64,000 nucleotides of DNA from Brevibacterium sp. 'Marine' (GTDB lineage: Bacteria > Actinomycetota > Actinomycetes > Actinomycetales > Brevibacteriaceae), in NCBI RefSeq assembly GCF_012844365.1, contig NZ_CP051626.1, positions 2,108,001 through 2,172,000 of the forward strand. The letters are read 5' to 3'. Of the stretch, positions 46,486 to 54,900 are shown one piece after another; positions within the stretch are counted from its first letter, which is position 1; each line of letters begins with the position of its first letter. A program made the position numbers and the translations under genes. The notes under the pieces were generated by a model, which saw nothing but the letters and a program-made list of their open reading frames with translations, did not search any database and was not told the origin of the DNA.

Positions 46486-47657
46486 AGAACACTCCGGGAC
46501 AGTTCGTCTTCGATGCGTTCGTTGAGCACGTCTTCGATCTCGGGCACCTGGATCTTCTGGATCACTTCGTTGAAGAATCCGCGGACCACGAGCTGACGGG
46601 CGACGTCCTCGGGGATGCCGCGGCTCATCAGGTAGAACAGGTGCTCCTCATCGAAGCGACCCACCGAGGAGGCGTGACCGGCACCGGCGATGTCGCCGGT
46701 CTCGATCTCGAGGTTCGGCACCGAGTCGGCGCGGGCGCCGTCGGTGAGGATGAGGTTCCGGTTGAGCTCGTAGGTGTCGATGTCGAGGGCTTCGGGACGG
46801 ATGAGCACATCGCCGATCCACACGCTGCGCGCGTCCTTGCCCTGCAGAGCGCCCTTGTAGTGGACGTTCGACTGGGCCTTCGGTGTGTTGTGGTCGATGT
46901 AGGTGCGGTGCTCGAGGTGCTGACCGGCATCGGCGAAGTAGAGTCCGAGCAGTTCGGCCTCTCCCCCGGCTGCCGAGTAGCGCACGTTCGTGTTCAGGCG
47001 CACCACGTCGCCGCCGAGGGTGATGTGGATGTGCTTGAACTTCGCGTCCTTGCCCACGATCGCATCGTGCTGGCCGAGGTGCTGAGAGCCGTCGTCCCAC
47101 AGCTGCAGCGATACGAAGGTCACGTCCGCGCCATCGCCGATGACGAGGGAGACGAGCTCGGAGTACCGGGCCAGTCCCTCGTGTTCGACGACGATGGTCG
47201 CCTTCGAGTTCGCTCCGACCGTGACGACGACATGGCCGTGGCCGAGTGCCTCACCGGTGCCGTCGGCGTGGATGATCGCGGCCCGCTCGAGCTCGGTGTC
47301 CGCGGGGATCGAGTAGTGCGTCACCGCAGAGGCGCGGTTGGCGGCGACGGCCGCAGCGCGGTCCTCGGGTTCGAGGATGCCCAGTTCCTGAGCCGACTCG
47401 AGCGAGATCTCCTCGACGGACAGGCCTGCGGGCAGATCCGACTCGAACTTCAGCGTCGCCTCGGTGGCGGTGTCCTCGAAGAACTCGCTGAACTTGCGGA
47501 CGGGAGAGAAGCGCCATTCCTCCTCCCGGCCGGTGGGCACGGGGAAGTCGGCGACATCGAAGCTGCGCGTGCGCGCATCGCGCTTCGAATCGGGCACCTG
47601 GACCTCGGAACCGTGCGAGTGCTCCGAAAGGCCAAGCGGATTGGTGGTATCAGTCAC
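46482..47657 (-). CDS. sufD: SufD, SufBCD scaffold subunit
   Basis: A 391-residue beta-helix protein of the SufBCD complex. It starts with an N-terminal helical part (GREEEWRFSPVRKFSEFFED). The core is RNLILTDGARADSVPNLEIE with AGHASSVGRFDEEHLFYLMS, the region shared with SufB, and RGIPEDVARQLVVRGFFNEV at the end. The conserved histidine of AGHASS lies near the SufB-SufD interface. The GTG at 47657 has AAGGAG 8 nt upstream. It lies 40 nt after sufB. Confidence 0.96.
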   Translation of the reverse strand: MTDTTNPLGLSEHSHGSEVQVPDSKRDARTRSFDVADFPVPTGREEEWRFSPVRKFSEFFEDTATEATLKFESDLPAGLSVEEISLESAQELGILEPEDRAAAVAANRASAVTHYSIPADTELERAAIIHADGTGEALGHGHVVVTVGANSKATIVVEHEGLARYSELVSLVIGDGADVTFVSLQLWDDGSQHLGQHDAIVGKDAKFKHIHITLGGDVVRLNTNVRYSAAGGEAELLGLYFADAGQHLEHRTYIDHNTPKAQSNVHYKGALQGKDARSVWIGDVLIRPEALDIDTYELNRNLILTDGARADSVPNLEIETGDIAGAGHASSVGRFDEEHLFYLMSRGIPEDVARQLVVRGFFNEVIQKIQVPEIEDVLNERIEDELSRSVL

Positions 47658-47697
47658 AGATTTACTCCTTTGAGTGCAGTGGGCGCGGGGTCGGGTC

Positions 47698-49128
47698 TCA
47701 GCCGACCGCGCCTTCCATCTGCAGTTCGATGAGGCGGTTGAGTTCGAGGGCGTACTCCATCGGGAGCTCGCGTGCGATGGGCTCGACGAAGCCGCGCACG
47801 ATCATCGCCATCGCCTCGGTCTCCTCCATGCCGCGGGACATGAGGTAGAAGAGCTGATCCTCACTGACCTTGGACACGGTGGCCTCATGGCCGAGTGTGA
47901 CGTCGTCTTCGCGGATGTCGATGTAGGGGTACGTGTCCGAACGGGAGACGTTGTCGACGAGCAGAGCGTCGCAGAGGACGTTGTTCGACGAGCCTTCGGC
48001 ACCCGGGTGCACGTGGACGAGTCCGCGGTAGCCGGCACGGCCGCCGCCGCGGGCCACGGACTTCGACACGATCGACGAATGGGTGTGCGGAGCGGCGTGG
48101 ACCATCTTCGCACCGGTGTCCTGGTGCTGTCCCTCGCCGGCGAAGGCCACGGACAGCGTCTCACCGCGGGCGTGCTCGCCGGTGAGCCAGATGGCCGGGT
48201 ACTTCATGGTCACCTTCGAGCCGATGTTGCCGTCGACCCATTCCATGGAGGCGCCCTCTTCGGCGATGGCGCGCTTGGTGACGAGGTTGTACACGTTGTT
48301 CGACCAGTTCTGGATCGTCGTGTAGCGGACCTTCGCATCCTTCTTCGCGATGATCTCGACGACGGCCGAGTGCAGGGAGTCGGTCTTGTAGATCGGTGCG
48401 GTGCAGCCCTCGACGTAGTGGACCGAGGACCCCTCGTCGGCGATGATGAGCGTGCGCTCGAACTGGCCCATGTTCTCCGTGTTGATGCGGAAGTAGGCCT
48501 GCAGCGGGATCTCGACGTGGACGCCCTTGGGGACGTAGACGAACGAGCCGCCGGACCAGACAGCGGTGTTCAGTGCGGCGAACTTGTTGTCACCGGAGGG
48601 AATGATCGAGCCGAAGTACTCTTCGAAGATCTCCGGGTGCTCGCGCAGACCGGTGTCGGTGTCCATGAAGATGACGCCCTGAGCCTCGAGCTCTTCGTTG
48701 ATCTGGTGGTAGACGACCTCGGACTCGTACTGTGCGGCGACGCCGGCGACGAGGCGCTGCTTCTCCGCCTCGGGGATGCCGAGCTTGTCATAGGTGTTGC
48801 GGATGTCCTCGGGCAGATCCTCCCAGGACGTCGCCTGTCCCTCGGTGGAGCGGACGAAGTACTTGATGTCGGCGAAGTCGATTCCGGTGAGGTCGGCACC
48901 CCAGTTCGGCATCGGCTTCTTGTCGAACAGGCGCAGAGCCTTGAGCCGACGCTTGAGCATCCACTCGGGTTCGTCCTTGAGCTTCGAGATGTTGCGGACG
49001 ACTTCCTCGCTCAGGCCGCGTTGCGCGGTCGCGCCGGCGTCGTTCTCGTCGTGCCAACCGTATGCGTACTGCCCGAGGTCTTTGAGCTCGGGATTCGCAT
49101 CGATGATCCGATTTCCTGTGTCAGTCAT
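47698..49128 (-). CDS. sufB: SufB, Fe-S scaffold subunit
   Basis: A 476-residue protein on which clusters are built together with SufC and SufD. Family landmarks are [20 protein letters not shown] at the N-terminus, [37 protein letters not shown] with the conserved cysteine near residue 250, and [20 protein letters not shown]. The protein is uninterrupted, unlike mycobacterial SufB, which carries an intein. AGGAGG precedes the ATG, which overlaps the sufR stop (ATGA). Confidence 0.97.
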   Translation of the reverse strand: MTDTGNRIIDANPELKDLGQYAYGWHDENDAGATAQRGLSEEVVRNISKLKDEPEWMLKRRLKALRLFDKKPMPNWGADLTGIDFADIKYFVRSTEGQATSWEDLPEDIRNTYDKLGIPEAEKQRLVAGVAAQYESEVVYHQINEELEAQGVIFMDTDTGLREHPEIFEEYFGSIIPSGDNKFAALNTAVWSGGSFVYVPKGVHVEIPLQAYFRINTENMGQFERTLIIADEGSSVHYVEGCTAPIYKTDSLHSAVVEIIAKKDAKVRYTTIQNWSNNVYNLVTKRAIAEEGASMEWVDGNIGSKVTMKYPAIWLTGEHARGETLSVAFAGEGQHQDTGAKMVHAAPHTHSSIVSKSVARGGGRAGYRGLVHVHPGAEGSSNNVLCDALLVDNVSRSDTYPYIDIREDDVTLGHEATVSKVSEDQLFYLMSRGMEETEAMAMIVRGFVEPIARELPMEYALELNRLIELQMEGAVG

Positions 49129-49844
49129 CGTGAACCTCCTTGAGGTCGATCATTGCTGTGGATGAGTGGTCTGGTCAGTTCCGAAGTCGGAATGTGGGTG
49201 GTGCACACATGGTCGCCCTGCGCCAACGAGGACAGCCGGCGTACGTCGACGCCGAGGTAGTCGGAGAACATCGCGAGTTCCGCTTCGCAGATCTCCGGGT
49301 ACTCCGCCGCCACGGCCTGGATCGGGCAGTGTCCCTGGCACAGCTGCATCGCCTCCAACGGGGTCCCGGCCGCAACCGGTGTCGCCGAGGCGGCGTACCC
49401 CTCCCGTGTCAGCGCTGCCGCGAGAGCGCGTGAGCGTGACGCCACTGTGGTGCCGCCGCGCTTCTCGAGTTCCGGTCCGAGGCGGTCCCGCAGACGGCCG
49501 ACGAGGTCTTCGGTGAAGTCCTCCACAGCCGACTTGCCGTGCTTGTCCTCCATGAAGCGCAGGATGTTCACGGCCAACTCGTCGTAGGAATGACTGACCG
49601 AATCGTGTCCGGCCGTCGTGACCACATAGTGCCGGGCCGGTCGGCCCCTGCCCGCCTGTTTGCCGGCGAGTTCACGGACCTCGATGAGGCCCTCGCTCTC
49701 CAGTGCGTCCAGGTGACGACGGATCGCCGCGGGAGTCAGCTCGAGGGCTTTGGCCAGAGACGAAGCAGTGATCGGCCCTTCGTCGAGCACCGACTGGAAG
49801 ACCTTCTGCCGGGTGCGGCGATCTTCCGTGTCGTTTGCAGCCAT
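49125..49844 (-). CDS. sufR: SufR, Fe-S-sensing repressor of the suf operon
   Basis: A 239-residue regulator. Residues 10-75 are a DeoR/ArsR-like winged helix ([20 protein letters not shown]). The C-terminal half holds the cluster ligands: [20 protein letters not shown] gives three cysteines near residues 168-185, with a fourth in [10 protein letters not shown] near 213. With its cluster it represses suf; loss of the cluster lets the operon be expressed. It heads the operon sufRBD-Rieske-CSUT. AAGGAGGT lies before the ATG. A CAAC-N6-GTTG palindrome and a putative iron box lie upstream. Confidence 0.95.
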   Translation of the reverse strand: MAANDTEDRRTRQKVFQSVLDEGPITASSLAKALELTPAAIRRHLDALESEGLIEVRELAGKQAGRGRPARHYVVTTAGHDSVSHSYDELAVNILRFMEDKHGKSAVEDFTEDLVGRLRDRLGPELEKRGGTTVASRSRALAAALTREGYAASATPVAAGTPLEAMQLCQGHCPIQAVAAEYPEICEAELAMFSDYLGVDVRRLSSLAQGDHVCTTHIPTSELTRPLIHSNDRPQGGSR

Positions 49845-49865
49845 AATCCACCTCCTTGACTAACA

Positions 49866-49879
49866 CAACAATATTGTTG
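49866..49879. promoter_or_regulatory. SufR operator
   Basis: CAACAATATTGTTG is a perfect 14-bp palindrome with the form CAAC-N6-GTTG, as described for Streptomyces SufR. It lies 22 nt before the sufR ATG and covers a likely -10 box (TATTGT, with TTACGA 17 nt upstream, minus strand), which suits repression. Confidence 0.85.
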
Positions 49880-49898
49880 CGTAATTTGTTTCGTAAAA

Positions 49899-49917
49899 CT
49901 AGGTGAGCCTAACCACC
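49899..49917. promoter_or_regulatory. Putative iron box (DtxR/IdeR/DmdR type)
   Basis: This 19-mer matches the consensus TTAGGTTAGCCTAACCTAA at 14 of 19 positions, including AGCCTAACC in full. It lies just upstream of the probable -35 of sufR, between sufR and the divergent ABC exporter. Iron control of suf in addition to SufR would make sense. Confidence 0.55.
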
Positions 49918-49969
49918 GCCCGATCGGGCGCCCGCCGCCTGCGGTTTCGACACCAGTTTCGACGCGTCG

Positions 49970-49975
49970 TAGAAT
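49970..49975 (+). promoter_or_regulatory. -10 box of the ABC exporter operon (leaderless)
   Basis: TAGAAT, 6 nt before the GTG at 49982; TTCGAC (49946-49951) 18 nt upstream is a possible -35. Confidence 0.6.
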
Positions 49976-49981
49976 AGTCTG

Positions 49982-50899
49982 GTGTCATCTCCGGCCCTGA
50001 CCATCCGCGGTCTCCAATACTCCTACGGCTCCCACCGTGTCGTCGACGGAATCGACCTCACGGCCGAGCCCGGATCCGTCCTCGGCGTCCTCGGACCCAA
50101 TGGCGCGGGCAAATCCACGACCATCTCCCTGGCAGTGGGCACCCGCCGTCCCGATGCGGGCACGGTGGAGATCTTCGGCCACGACCCCGTCACCGCCCAC
50201 TCCACGACCTCGCAGCTGGCCGGGGTGATGCTCCAGGACGGCGGACTGCCGATGAGCTCGAAGCCGCTGGAGGTGCTTCGCCACCTCTCCTCCCTCTATG
50301 AGAACCCTCTTCCGGTCGACGAACTCGCCGAACCCCTGGGCCTCCACGACTTCGCGGGACGCACGATGCGCCGACTCTCGGGCGGACAGAAGCAGCGGGT
50401 GGCGCTGGCGGCAGCCCTCATCGGTCGGCCCCGTCTGGTCTTCCTCGACGAACCCTGCGCCGGCCTCGACCCCCAGGCTCGTGAGGTCGTCCACAGCTTC
50501 ATCCGAGATCTTGCCGACCGCGGGGTCGCCGTCGTCCTCACCACCCACGACCTGACCGAGGCCGAGGAGCTCTCCGACGAGGTCGTCGTCATCGATCGCG
50601 GACGGATCATCGCCCAGGGAGCGCCCGAGGAGCTGCGCAGCGCCTCCGCCGGGTCGCGGGCGCTGACGATCCGGCTCGACTCCCCCGTCCCCGCCGCTCT
50701 CGTCGATCGACTCACCGAGCTCGGTCCCGCCTCGGCGCAGGGCTCCCTGATCATCATCGACGGAGCACCGACGGCGAGCCAGATCGCGGCCGCGTGCACG
50801 GCCATCGCCGAGGCGGGCAGACAGATCACGGACATCGGCATGCAGAGACAGTCCCTGTCCGACGTCTTCTTCGAACTGACCGGGAGGCCGCTGCGATGA
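49982..50899 (+). CDS. ABC exporter ATP-binding protein
   Basis: A 305-residue ATPase of the drug/lipid exporter (CcmA/DrrA-like) type: Walker A LGPNGAGKSTTISLAVG near residue 37, signature LSGGQKQRVALAAAL, Walker B LVFLDEPCAGLD, and switch His VVLTTHDLTEAEEL. The C-terminal 90 residues are the regulatory extension of DrrA-type proteins. It lies beside ctaA and sufR, as Rv1458c does in M. tuberculosis. The substrate is unknown. It is leaderless from GTG 49982 and overlaps its permease gene by 4 bp. Confidence 0.92.
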   Translation: MSSPALTIRGLQYSYGSHRVVDGIDLTAEPGSVLGVLGPNGAGKSTTISLAVGTRRPDAGTVEIFGHDPVTAHSTTSQLAGVMLQDGGLPMSSKPLEVLRHLSSLYENPLPVDELAEPLGLHDFAGRTMRRLSGGQKQRVALAAALIGRPRLVFLDEPCAGLDPQAREVVHSFIRDLADRGVAVVLTTHDLTEAEELSDEVVVIDRGRIIAQGAPEELRSASAGSRALTIRLDSPVPAALVDRLTELGPASAQGSLIIIDGAPTASQIAAACTAIAEAGRQITDIGMQRQSLSDVFFELTGRPLR

Positions 50900-51627
50900 C
50901 AGCCGCACGCATCATCTCGCAGACGAAGTTCGAGACCCTGTCCGTTCTGCGCAACGGCGAACAGCTGCTGCTCTCGGTCATCTTCCCCCTGGGCCTGCTC
51001 GTCTTCCTCGCGAAGACTCCCCTGCTCACCGGCCTCGGAGTCATCGACGCCGGGGCCGATCCGCTGTCGATCGCCGTCCCCGGAGCGCTGAGCCTGAGCC
51101 TGGCCTCCAGCGCATTCACCGGTCAGGCGATCGCGACCGCCTTCGACCGCCGCTACGGAGTGCTGCGGCAGCTGGCGACGACTCCGCTGGGCACGAACGG
51201 ACTCATCCTCGGCAAACTCGGCGCCGTCATCGTCGTCGTCCTCATCCAGTACGCACTCGTCTTCGCCGCGGCGGCGATTCTCGGCTTCCGGGGTCCCGTC
51301 GACGTCCTCGGACTCATCCTGGCCACACTGCTGGGCACCGCAGCGCTGCTCTCGCTCGGTCTGTTCATGGCCGGCACCGTCCGCGCCGAGGCGACCCTGG
51401 CGGCGACGAACCTCATCTGGGTGCTCATGGCAGGCGTCGGTGGCCTCGTCATCGCACATCCGGGAGAATGGGGAACGGTTGTGGGCTACCTGCCCTCCGG
51501 TGCGCTCGGCGACGCCATGCGGTCCGTCATCGGAGACGGCGGCACAGACATCAAGGCAATCATCGTGCTCCTGGTATGGGGGCTTGTGGGAACGCTTGCG
51601 GCACGCAGGTGGTTCCGTTTCGAATGA
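50896..51627 (+). CDS. ABC-2 type exporter permease
   Basis: A 243-residue membrane protein with six predicted helices (for example LLLSVIFPLGLLVFLA, LGAVIVVVLIQYALVFAAAA, TNLIWVLMAGVGGLVIA). YGVLRQLATTPLGTNGLILGK is the coupling segment typical of ABC-2 permeases. It pairs with the preceding ATPase; ATGA overlaps link it to that gene and to ctaA. A role in haem or lipid export linked to oxidase assembly can be guessed from position only. Confidence 0.9.
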   Translation: MTAARIISQTKFETLSVLRNGEQLLLSVIFPLGLLVFLAKTPLLTGLGVIDAGADPLSIAVPGALSLSLASSAFTGQAIATAFDRRYGVLRQLATTPLGTNGLILGKLGAVIVVVLIQYALVFAAAAILGFRGPVDVLGLILATLLGTAALLSLGLFMAGTVRAEATLAATNLIWVLMAGVGGLVIAHPGEWGTVVGYLPSGALGDAMRSVIGDGGTDIKAIIVLLVWGLVGTLAARRWFRFE

Positions 51628-51635
51628 GGAGTGAA

Positions 51636-52538
51636 GTGGTCACGAAGAAGATCCGCATCGCCGCTTGGGCCATGCTCATCGCCCAGGCAGGGATCATCCT
51701 GACCGGCGGAATCGTCCGGCTCACCGGCTCGGGGCTCGGCTGTTCGGACTGGCCGAAGTGCACCCCGGATTCGCTGGTGGCCACCAGCGAGATGGGCATC
51801 CACGGTGCCATCGAGTTCGGCAACCGCCTGCTGGCCGTGGCGCTGGCGATCCTCGGCGTGTGCATTGCGCTCATGCTGTGGAGGGTTCGGAAGCAGCGCC
51901 CGGATCTGTTCTGGCTCAATATCGGACTGCTGGCCATCGTGCCCGTCCAGGCCGTCGTCGGCGGAATCACCGTGTGGACGAAGCTCAACCCCTGGGTCGT
52001 CGCCGGACACTTCGTCCCCTCGGCCGTCGCCGTCGGCGTCGCCGCCTACTTCGTCCGCCGCACCTACGACACCGGCGTGCGGCTGGGCACCAAGGCCCCG
52101 GCTCCGCTGCCGACATTGGGCTGGATCATCCTCGGCCTCACCGCGATCATCGTCGTCTTCGGCGTGCTCACCACCGGGGCCGGGCCCCATTCGGGTTCGA
52201 CGATCTCGACCCGCAACAACCTCGACAACATCTGGGTCACCCGTTTGCATGCCGCGCCGGTGTGGCTGCTCGTCGTCGCCACGCTCTCTGCGCTCGTCGT
52301 CGCGCGGAAGAAGGCACAATCGGCGATGGTCGCACCGCTGGCCGTGCTGCTCCTCGTCGAGGTCGTCCAGGGAGTCATCGGCTACGTCCAGTACTTCCTC
52401 GGTGTTCCCGAACTGCTCGTGGCCTTACACATGGTCGGCCTGTCGGCTACGATTGCGGCAAGCGTTGCCGTCCTCGACAGCGCATACCCGAGGAGCACCG
52501 ATGTCAGTCCCGATCGTTCCGTGTCTGTGGTTTCCTGA
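51636..52538 (+). CDS. ctaA: Haem A synthase (COX15/CtaA)
   Basis: A 300-residue membrane enzyme that oxidises the C8 methyl of haem O to make haem A. Eight hydrophobic helices are visible. GGIVRLTGSGLGCSDWPKCT gives the conserved cysteine pair of the first outer loop. The four haem-ligand histidines are in MGIHGAIEFGNRL (with the catalytic Glu), VVAGHFVPSAV, VTRLHAAPVWL and LLVALHMVGLSA. I prefer GTG 51636, with GAGGAG just upstream, over ATG 51624. The 3' end overlaps the VOC gene by 38 bp. Confidence 0.93.
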   Translation: MVTKKIRIAAWAMLIAQAGIILTGGIVRLTGSGLGCSDWPKCTPDSLVATSEMGIHGAIEFGNRLLAVALAILGVCIALMLWRVRKQRPDLFWLNIGLLAIVPVQAVVGGITVWTKLNPWVVAGHFVPSAVAVGVAAYFVRRTYDTGVRLGTKAPAPLPTLGWIILGLTAIIVVFGVLTTGAGPHSGSTISTRNNLDNIWVTRLHAAPVWLLVVATLSALVVARKKAQSAMVAPLAVLLLVEVVQGVIGYVQYFLGVPELLVALHMVGLSATIAASVAVLDSAYPRSTDVSPDRSVSVVS

Positions 52539-52965
52539 CTGCGCCGAGGAGGCCATGGAGTTCTACTGCTCCGTCTTCCCCGATTCGCGCATCCTGTCCA
52601 TCGAACGCTATCCCGACGAATCCCTCGACGAACACTTCGAAGGGATGAGCGGGAAGGTCATCAGCGGCCGGTTCGTCCTCGACGGCACTGAGTTCATCTG
52701 CCTCGACGGCGGACCGGTGTTCACGTTCAACGAGGCGATCTCGCTGACCGTCGAATGCGCGGACCAGGCCGAGATCGACCACTACTGGTCACATCTGTCG
52801 GCGTCGCCCGAGCACGAACAGTGCGGCTGGCTCAAGGACCGCTACGGAGTCAGTTGGCAGATCGTCCCCGCGAACCTCGGCGAGCTGATGACCGGTCCGG
52901 CACAGACTCAGGCGCTCATGCAGATGAAGAAGATCGTCATCGACGACCTCGTGAACGCCGGCTGA
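52501..52965 (+). CDS. VOC-family protein (PhnB/3-DMU-9-MT type)
   Basis: A 154-residue glyoxalase-fold protein: VPCLWFPDCAEEAMEFYCSV at the start, FVLDGTEFICLDGGPVFTFN in the middle, and CGWLKDRYGVSWQIVPANL near the end, typical of the PhnB-like (3-demethylubiquinone methyltransferase-like) group. Despite that name, these are VOC dioxygenase-fold proteins, generally of unknown activity. It begins inside the 3' end of ctaA in another frame, so it is probably co-transcribed. A long AT-rich palindrome follows. Confidence 0.88.
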   Translation: MSVPIVPCLWFPDCAEEAMEFYCSVFPDSRILSIERYPDESLDEHFEGMSGKVISGRFVLDGTEFICLDGGPVFTFNEAISLTVECADQAEIDHYWSHLSASPEHEQCGWLKDRYGVSWQIVPANLGELMTGPAQTQALMQMKKIVIDDLVNAG

Positions 52966-53022
52966 GCATCCTCGGTGAGGCTGAAGCAGGGGTAAATGGG
53001 CAGGTCCGTGTCAGCAACCGCT

Positions 53023-53075
53023 GGTTGGAAATTCATACGTCCTGATCAAGATCACCACGTATGAATTTCGTAACC
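53023..53075. repeat. Long AT-rich palindrome between VOC gene and ctaB
   Basis: 13-bp arms GAAATTCATACGT (53028-53040) and the complement (53057-53069), an inner TGATC/GATCA pair (53043-53047 and 53050-53054) and an outer GGTT/AACC pair. Only CC/CC and the central AA break the symmetry. It is AT-rich in GC-rich surroundings and lies between convergent genes; terminator or protein-binding site. Confidence 0.8.
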
Positions 53076-53120
53076 GCTCATGCGCATCCTGCGGCAGCTG
53101 AGGCGGTCAATCCGTGGGCC

Positions 53121-54107
53121 TCACCAGATCCCGGGGATCAGGGTGGGCACGAACGGGTCGATGGCCACTGCCAGGAAGAGCAGCGACAAGTAGGTGATCG
53201 ACCCGTGGAAGACCTTCATCGCCTTGAGCGACGTGCCGTCCTTACCCTGCTTGGCACGGGAGACCAGCGAGTAGCACGACCACAGGAACCAGACGCCGGC
53301 GCCCACGGCCACGATCGTGTAGACCGGGCCCATCGGAGCGATGGGAATGAGTGCGAGCGAGCAGGCGATCATCGCCCACGTGTAGAGGATCATCTGTCGG
53401 CCGACGGATGTCGGCGGAACCTTCGACGGCAGCATGGGCACGTCGGCGGCGTCGTAGTCGGCCTTGTACTTGATCGCCAGCGGCCAGTAGTGCGGCGGGG
53501 TCCAGAAGAAGACGACGAGGAAGAGCAGCACGGGCTCCCAGGCGATTCCTCCGGTCACGGCCGACCAGCCGATGAGCACCGGCATGCAGCCTGCTGCGCC
53601 GCCCCAGACGATGTTCTGTGAGGTGCGACGCTTGAGGACGAGGGTGTAGAAGACGGCATAGAGCAGGATCGCCGCGGCGGTCAGCCCCGCCGTGACCCAG
53701 TTCGTGAAGCCGCCGAGCCAGAAGATCGATCCGATGCCGAGCACGAAGGCGAAGACCAGCGCAGAGCGGGGGCTGATCTCTCCGGTGACGAGGGGACGGT
53801 CCTTCGTCCGCTCCATCTTCGCGTCGATGTCACGGTCGACGTAGCAGTTGAAGACCGAGGCCGAGGCGGCAGCGGCGGCTCCGCCGATGAGCGTGTTGAT
53901 GACGAGCCAGATGTTCGGCATTCCCTGAGCGGCCAGGAACATCACGGGCGCGGTCGTGACGAGGAGCAGCTCGATGACGCGCGGTTTGGTCAGCGCGATA
54001 TATGCGCTGATGATCGAACGCGGTCGGGTGGAGAGGCTCTGCTCGTCGATGGCCCTCTGCAGAGGTCGTTCACTCTGCTCTTCCCGGTTCTGACGAAGTT
54101 TGCTCAC
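53121..54107 (-). CDS. ctaB: Haem O synthase (protohaem IX farnesyltransferase)
   Basis: A 328-residue UbiA-family membrane enzyme that adds farnesyl to haem B. The first aspartate-rich motif is NCYVDRDIDAKMERTKDRPL near residue 87, and FFWTPPHYWPLAIKYKADYD near 210 is the second. SQNIVWGGAAGCMPVLIGW is the CtaB hallmark. About nine helices. It feeds CtaA, whose gene converges with it. The GTG at 54107 follows a TAGAAT box and seven bases, so a leaderless mRNA is likely. Confidence 0.96.
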   Translation of the reverse strand: MSKLRQNREEQSERPLQRAIDEQSLSTRPRSIISAYIALTKPRVIELLLVTTAPVMFLAAQGMPNIWLVINTLIGGAAAAASASVFNCYVDRDIDAKMERTKDRPLVTGEISPRSALVFAFVLGIGSIFWLGGFTNWVTAGLTAAAILLYAVFYTLVLKRRTSQNIVWGGAAGCMPVLIGWSAVTGGIAWEPVLLFLVVFFWTPPHYWPLAIKYKADYDAADVPMLPSKVPPTSVGRQMILYTWAMIACSLALIPIAPMGPVYTIVAVGAGVWFLWSCYSLVSRAKQGKDGTSLKAMKVFHGSITYLSLLFLAVAIDPFVPTLIPGIW

Positions 54108-54114
54108 GCCCTAG

Positions 54115-54120
54115 ATTCTA
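54115..54120 (-). promoter_or_regulatory. -10 box of ctaB (leaderless)
   Basis: TAGAAT on the minus strand, 7 nt before the GTG at 54107. Its first bases form the stop codon of the preceding membrane protein gene. Confidence 0.55.
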
Positions 54121-54675
54121 CCTGTTGTCGAAGTTTTTGCCAGTCGCGCGCAGGCGAGTCGAGTCACTGACGATGCGGACGAGGAAGGCCACTGCGGCAC
54201 ACACGGGAGCAAGCACGACGACTTGTACGACGAGCATTGAGATGAAGCTCAGCGAGGCCGACTGCGAATCCGTGCGGAGGAGATTCACATCGACGCACAG
54301 GCCGATGATTCCGGCGATGACGGTATAGACGAGGGCGGTCGTCCACACCAGTCCGCCGCGCCGCGCGTTGAGCATCACGGCCAGCGCTGCTGCGAAGGGG
54401 GTGAGCAGAAGGAGAGTACCCAACGTCCACAGACCGAGCTCCTCGATGTCGACGCTGCCGCGCAGCGGCTGTGCGATCGCCGACGACACGGACACGGTCG
54501 CCACGGCGAAGAACACCGGGCACGCCGTGCCGATCCGGGAGATCAGCCGACGGAACCCTCTCGTCTGTTCGGCCACCTCGGCGAGGTCGGGTCGCCTTCC
54601 CGTCAGCCTTCCGGGTCGACGGTCTCCGCTGTCTGCGACGGCGGCATCGATCATGGGATCAGCCTCTTTGCTCAC
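54118..54675 (-). CDS. Hypothetical four-helix membrane protein
   Basis: A protein of about 185 residues with four hydrophobic helices at roughly residues 57-72, 83-104, 112-130 and 148-170, and a basic C-terminus (VSDSTRLRATGKNFDNR). I recognise no family. It lies upstream of ctaB on the same strand, its stop overlapping the ctaB -10 box, and is divergent from tkt. The start is uncertain: GTG 54675 (GGAGGGA upstream), GTG 54699 or ATG 54654. A role near oxidase biogenesis is possible only by position. Confidence 0.6.
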   Translation of the reverse strand: MSKEADPMIDAAVADSGDRRPGRLTGRRPDLAEVAEQTRGFRRLISRIGTACPVFFAVATVSVSSAIAQPLRGSVDIEELGLWTLGTLLLLTPFAAALAVMLNARRGGLVWTTALVYTVIAGIIGLCVDVNLLRTDSQSASLSFISMLVVQVVVLAPVCAAVAFLVRIVSDSTRLRATGKNFDNR

Positions 54676-54900
54676 CCTGTCATCCCTCCAGTCAGGCACG
54701 GCCCATTCTCAGTCTCTTCGGCACACCGCAGTTGTTGAATGTCGAACCACAGCTGTGCGCGAGACCACACTTTACCCGTCGGTAGCCTAAATGTCTCGCT
54801 CCCTGCCAGCACGGCAGATGAACAGGGGCGGCGCTTCAGGCGTCCGACGGGTAGAGTTTGAATGCACGCTCTTCAGACGAACGAAGGATCGCTCGACGAC

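Noticed and set aside
47698..49128. Intein in sufB, as in mycobacteria
   Set aside because: The 476-residue frame is continuous with no Hint-domain motifs.
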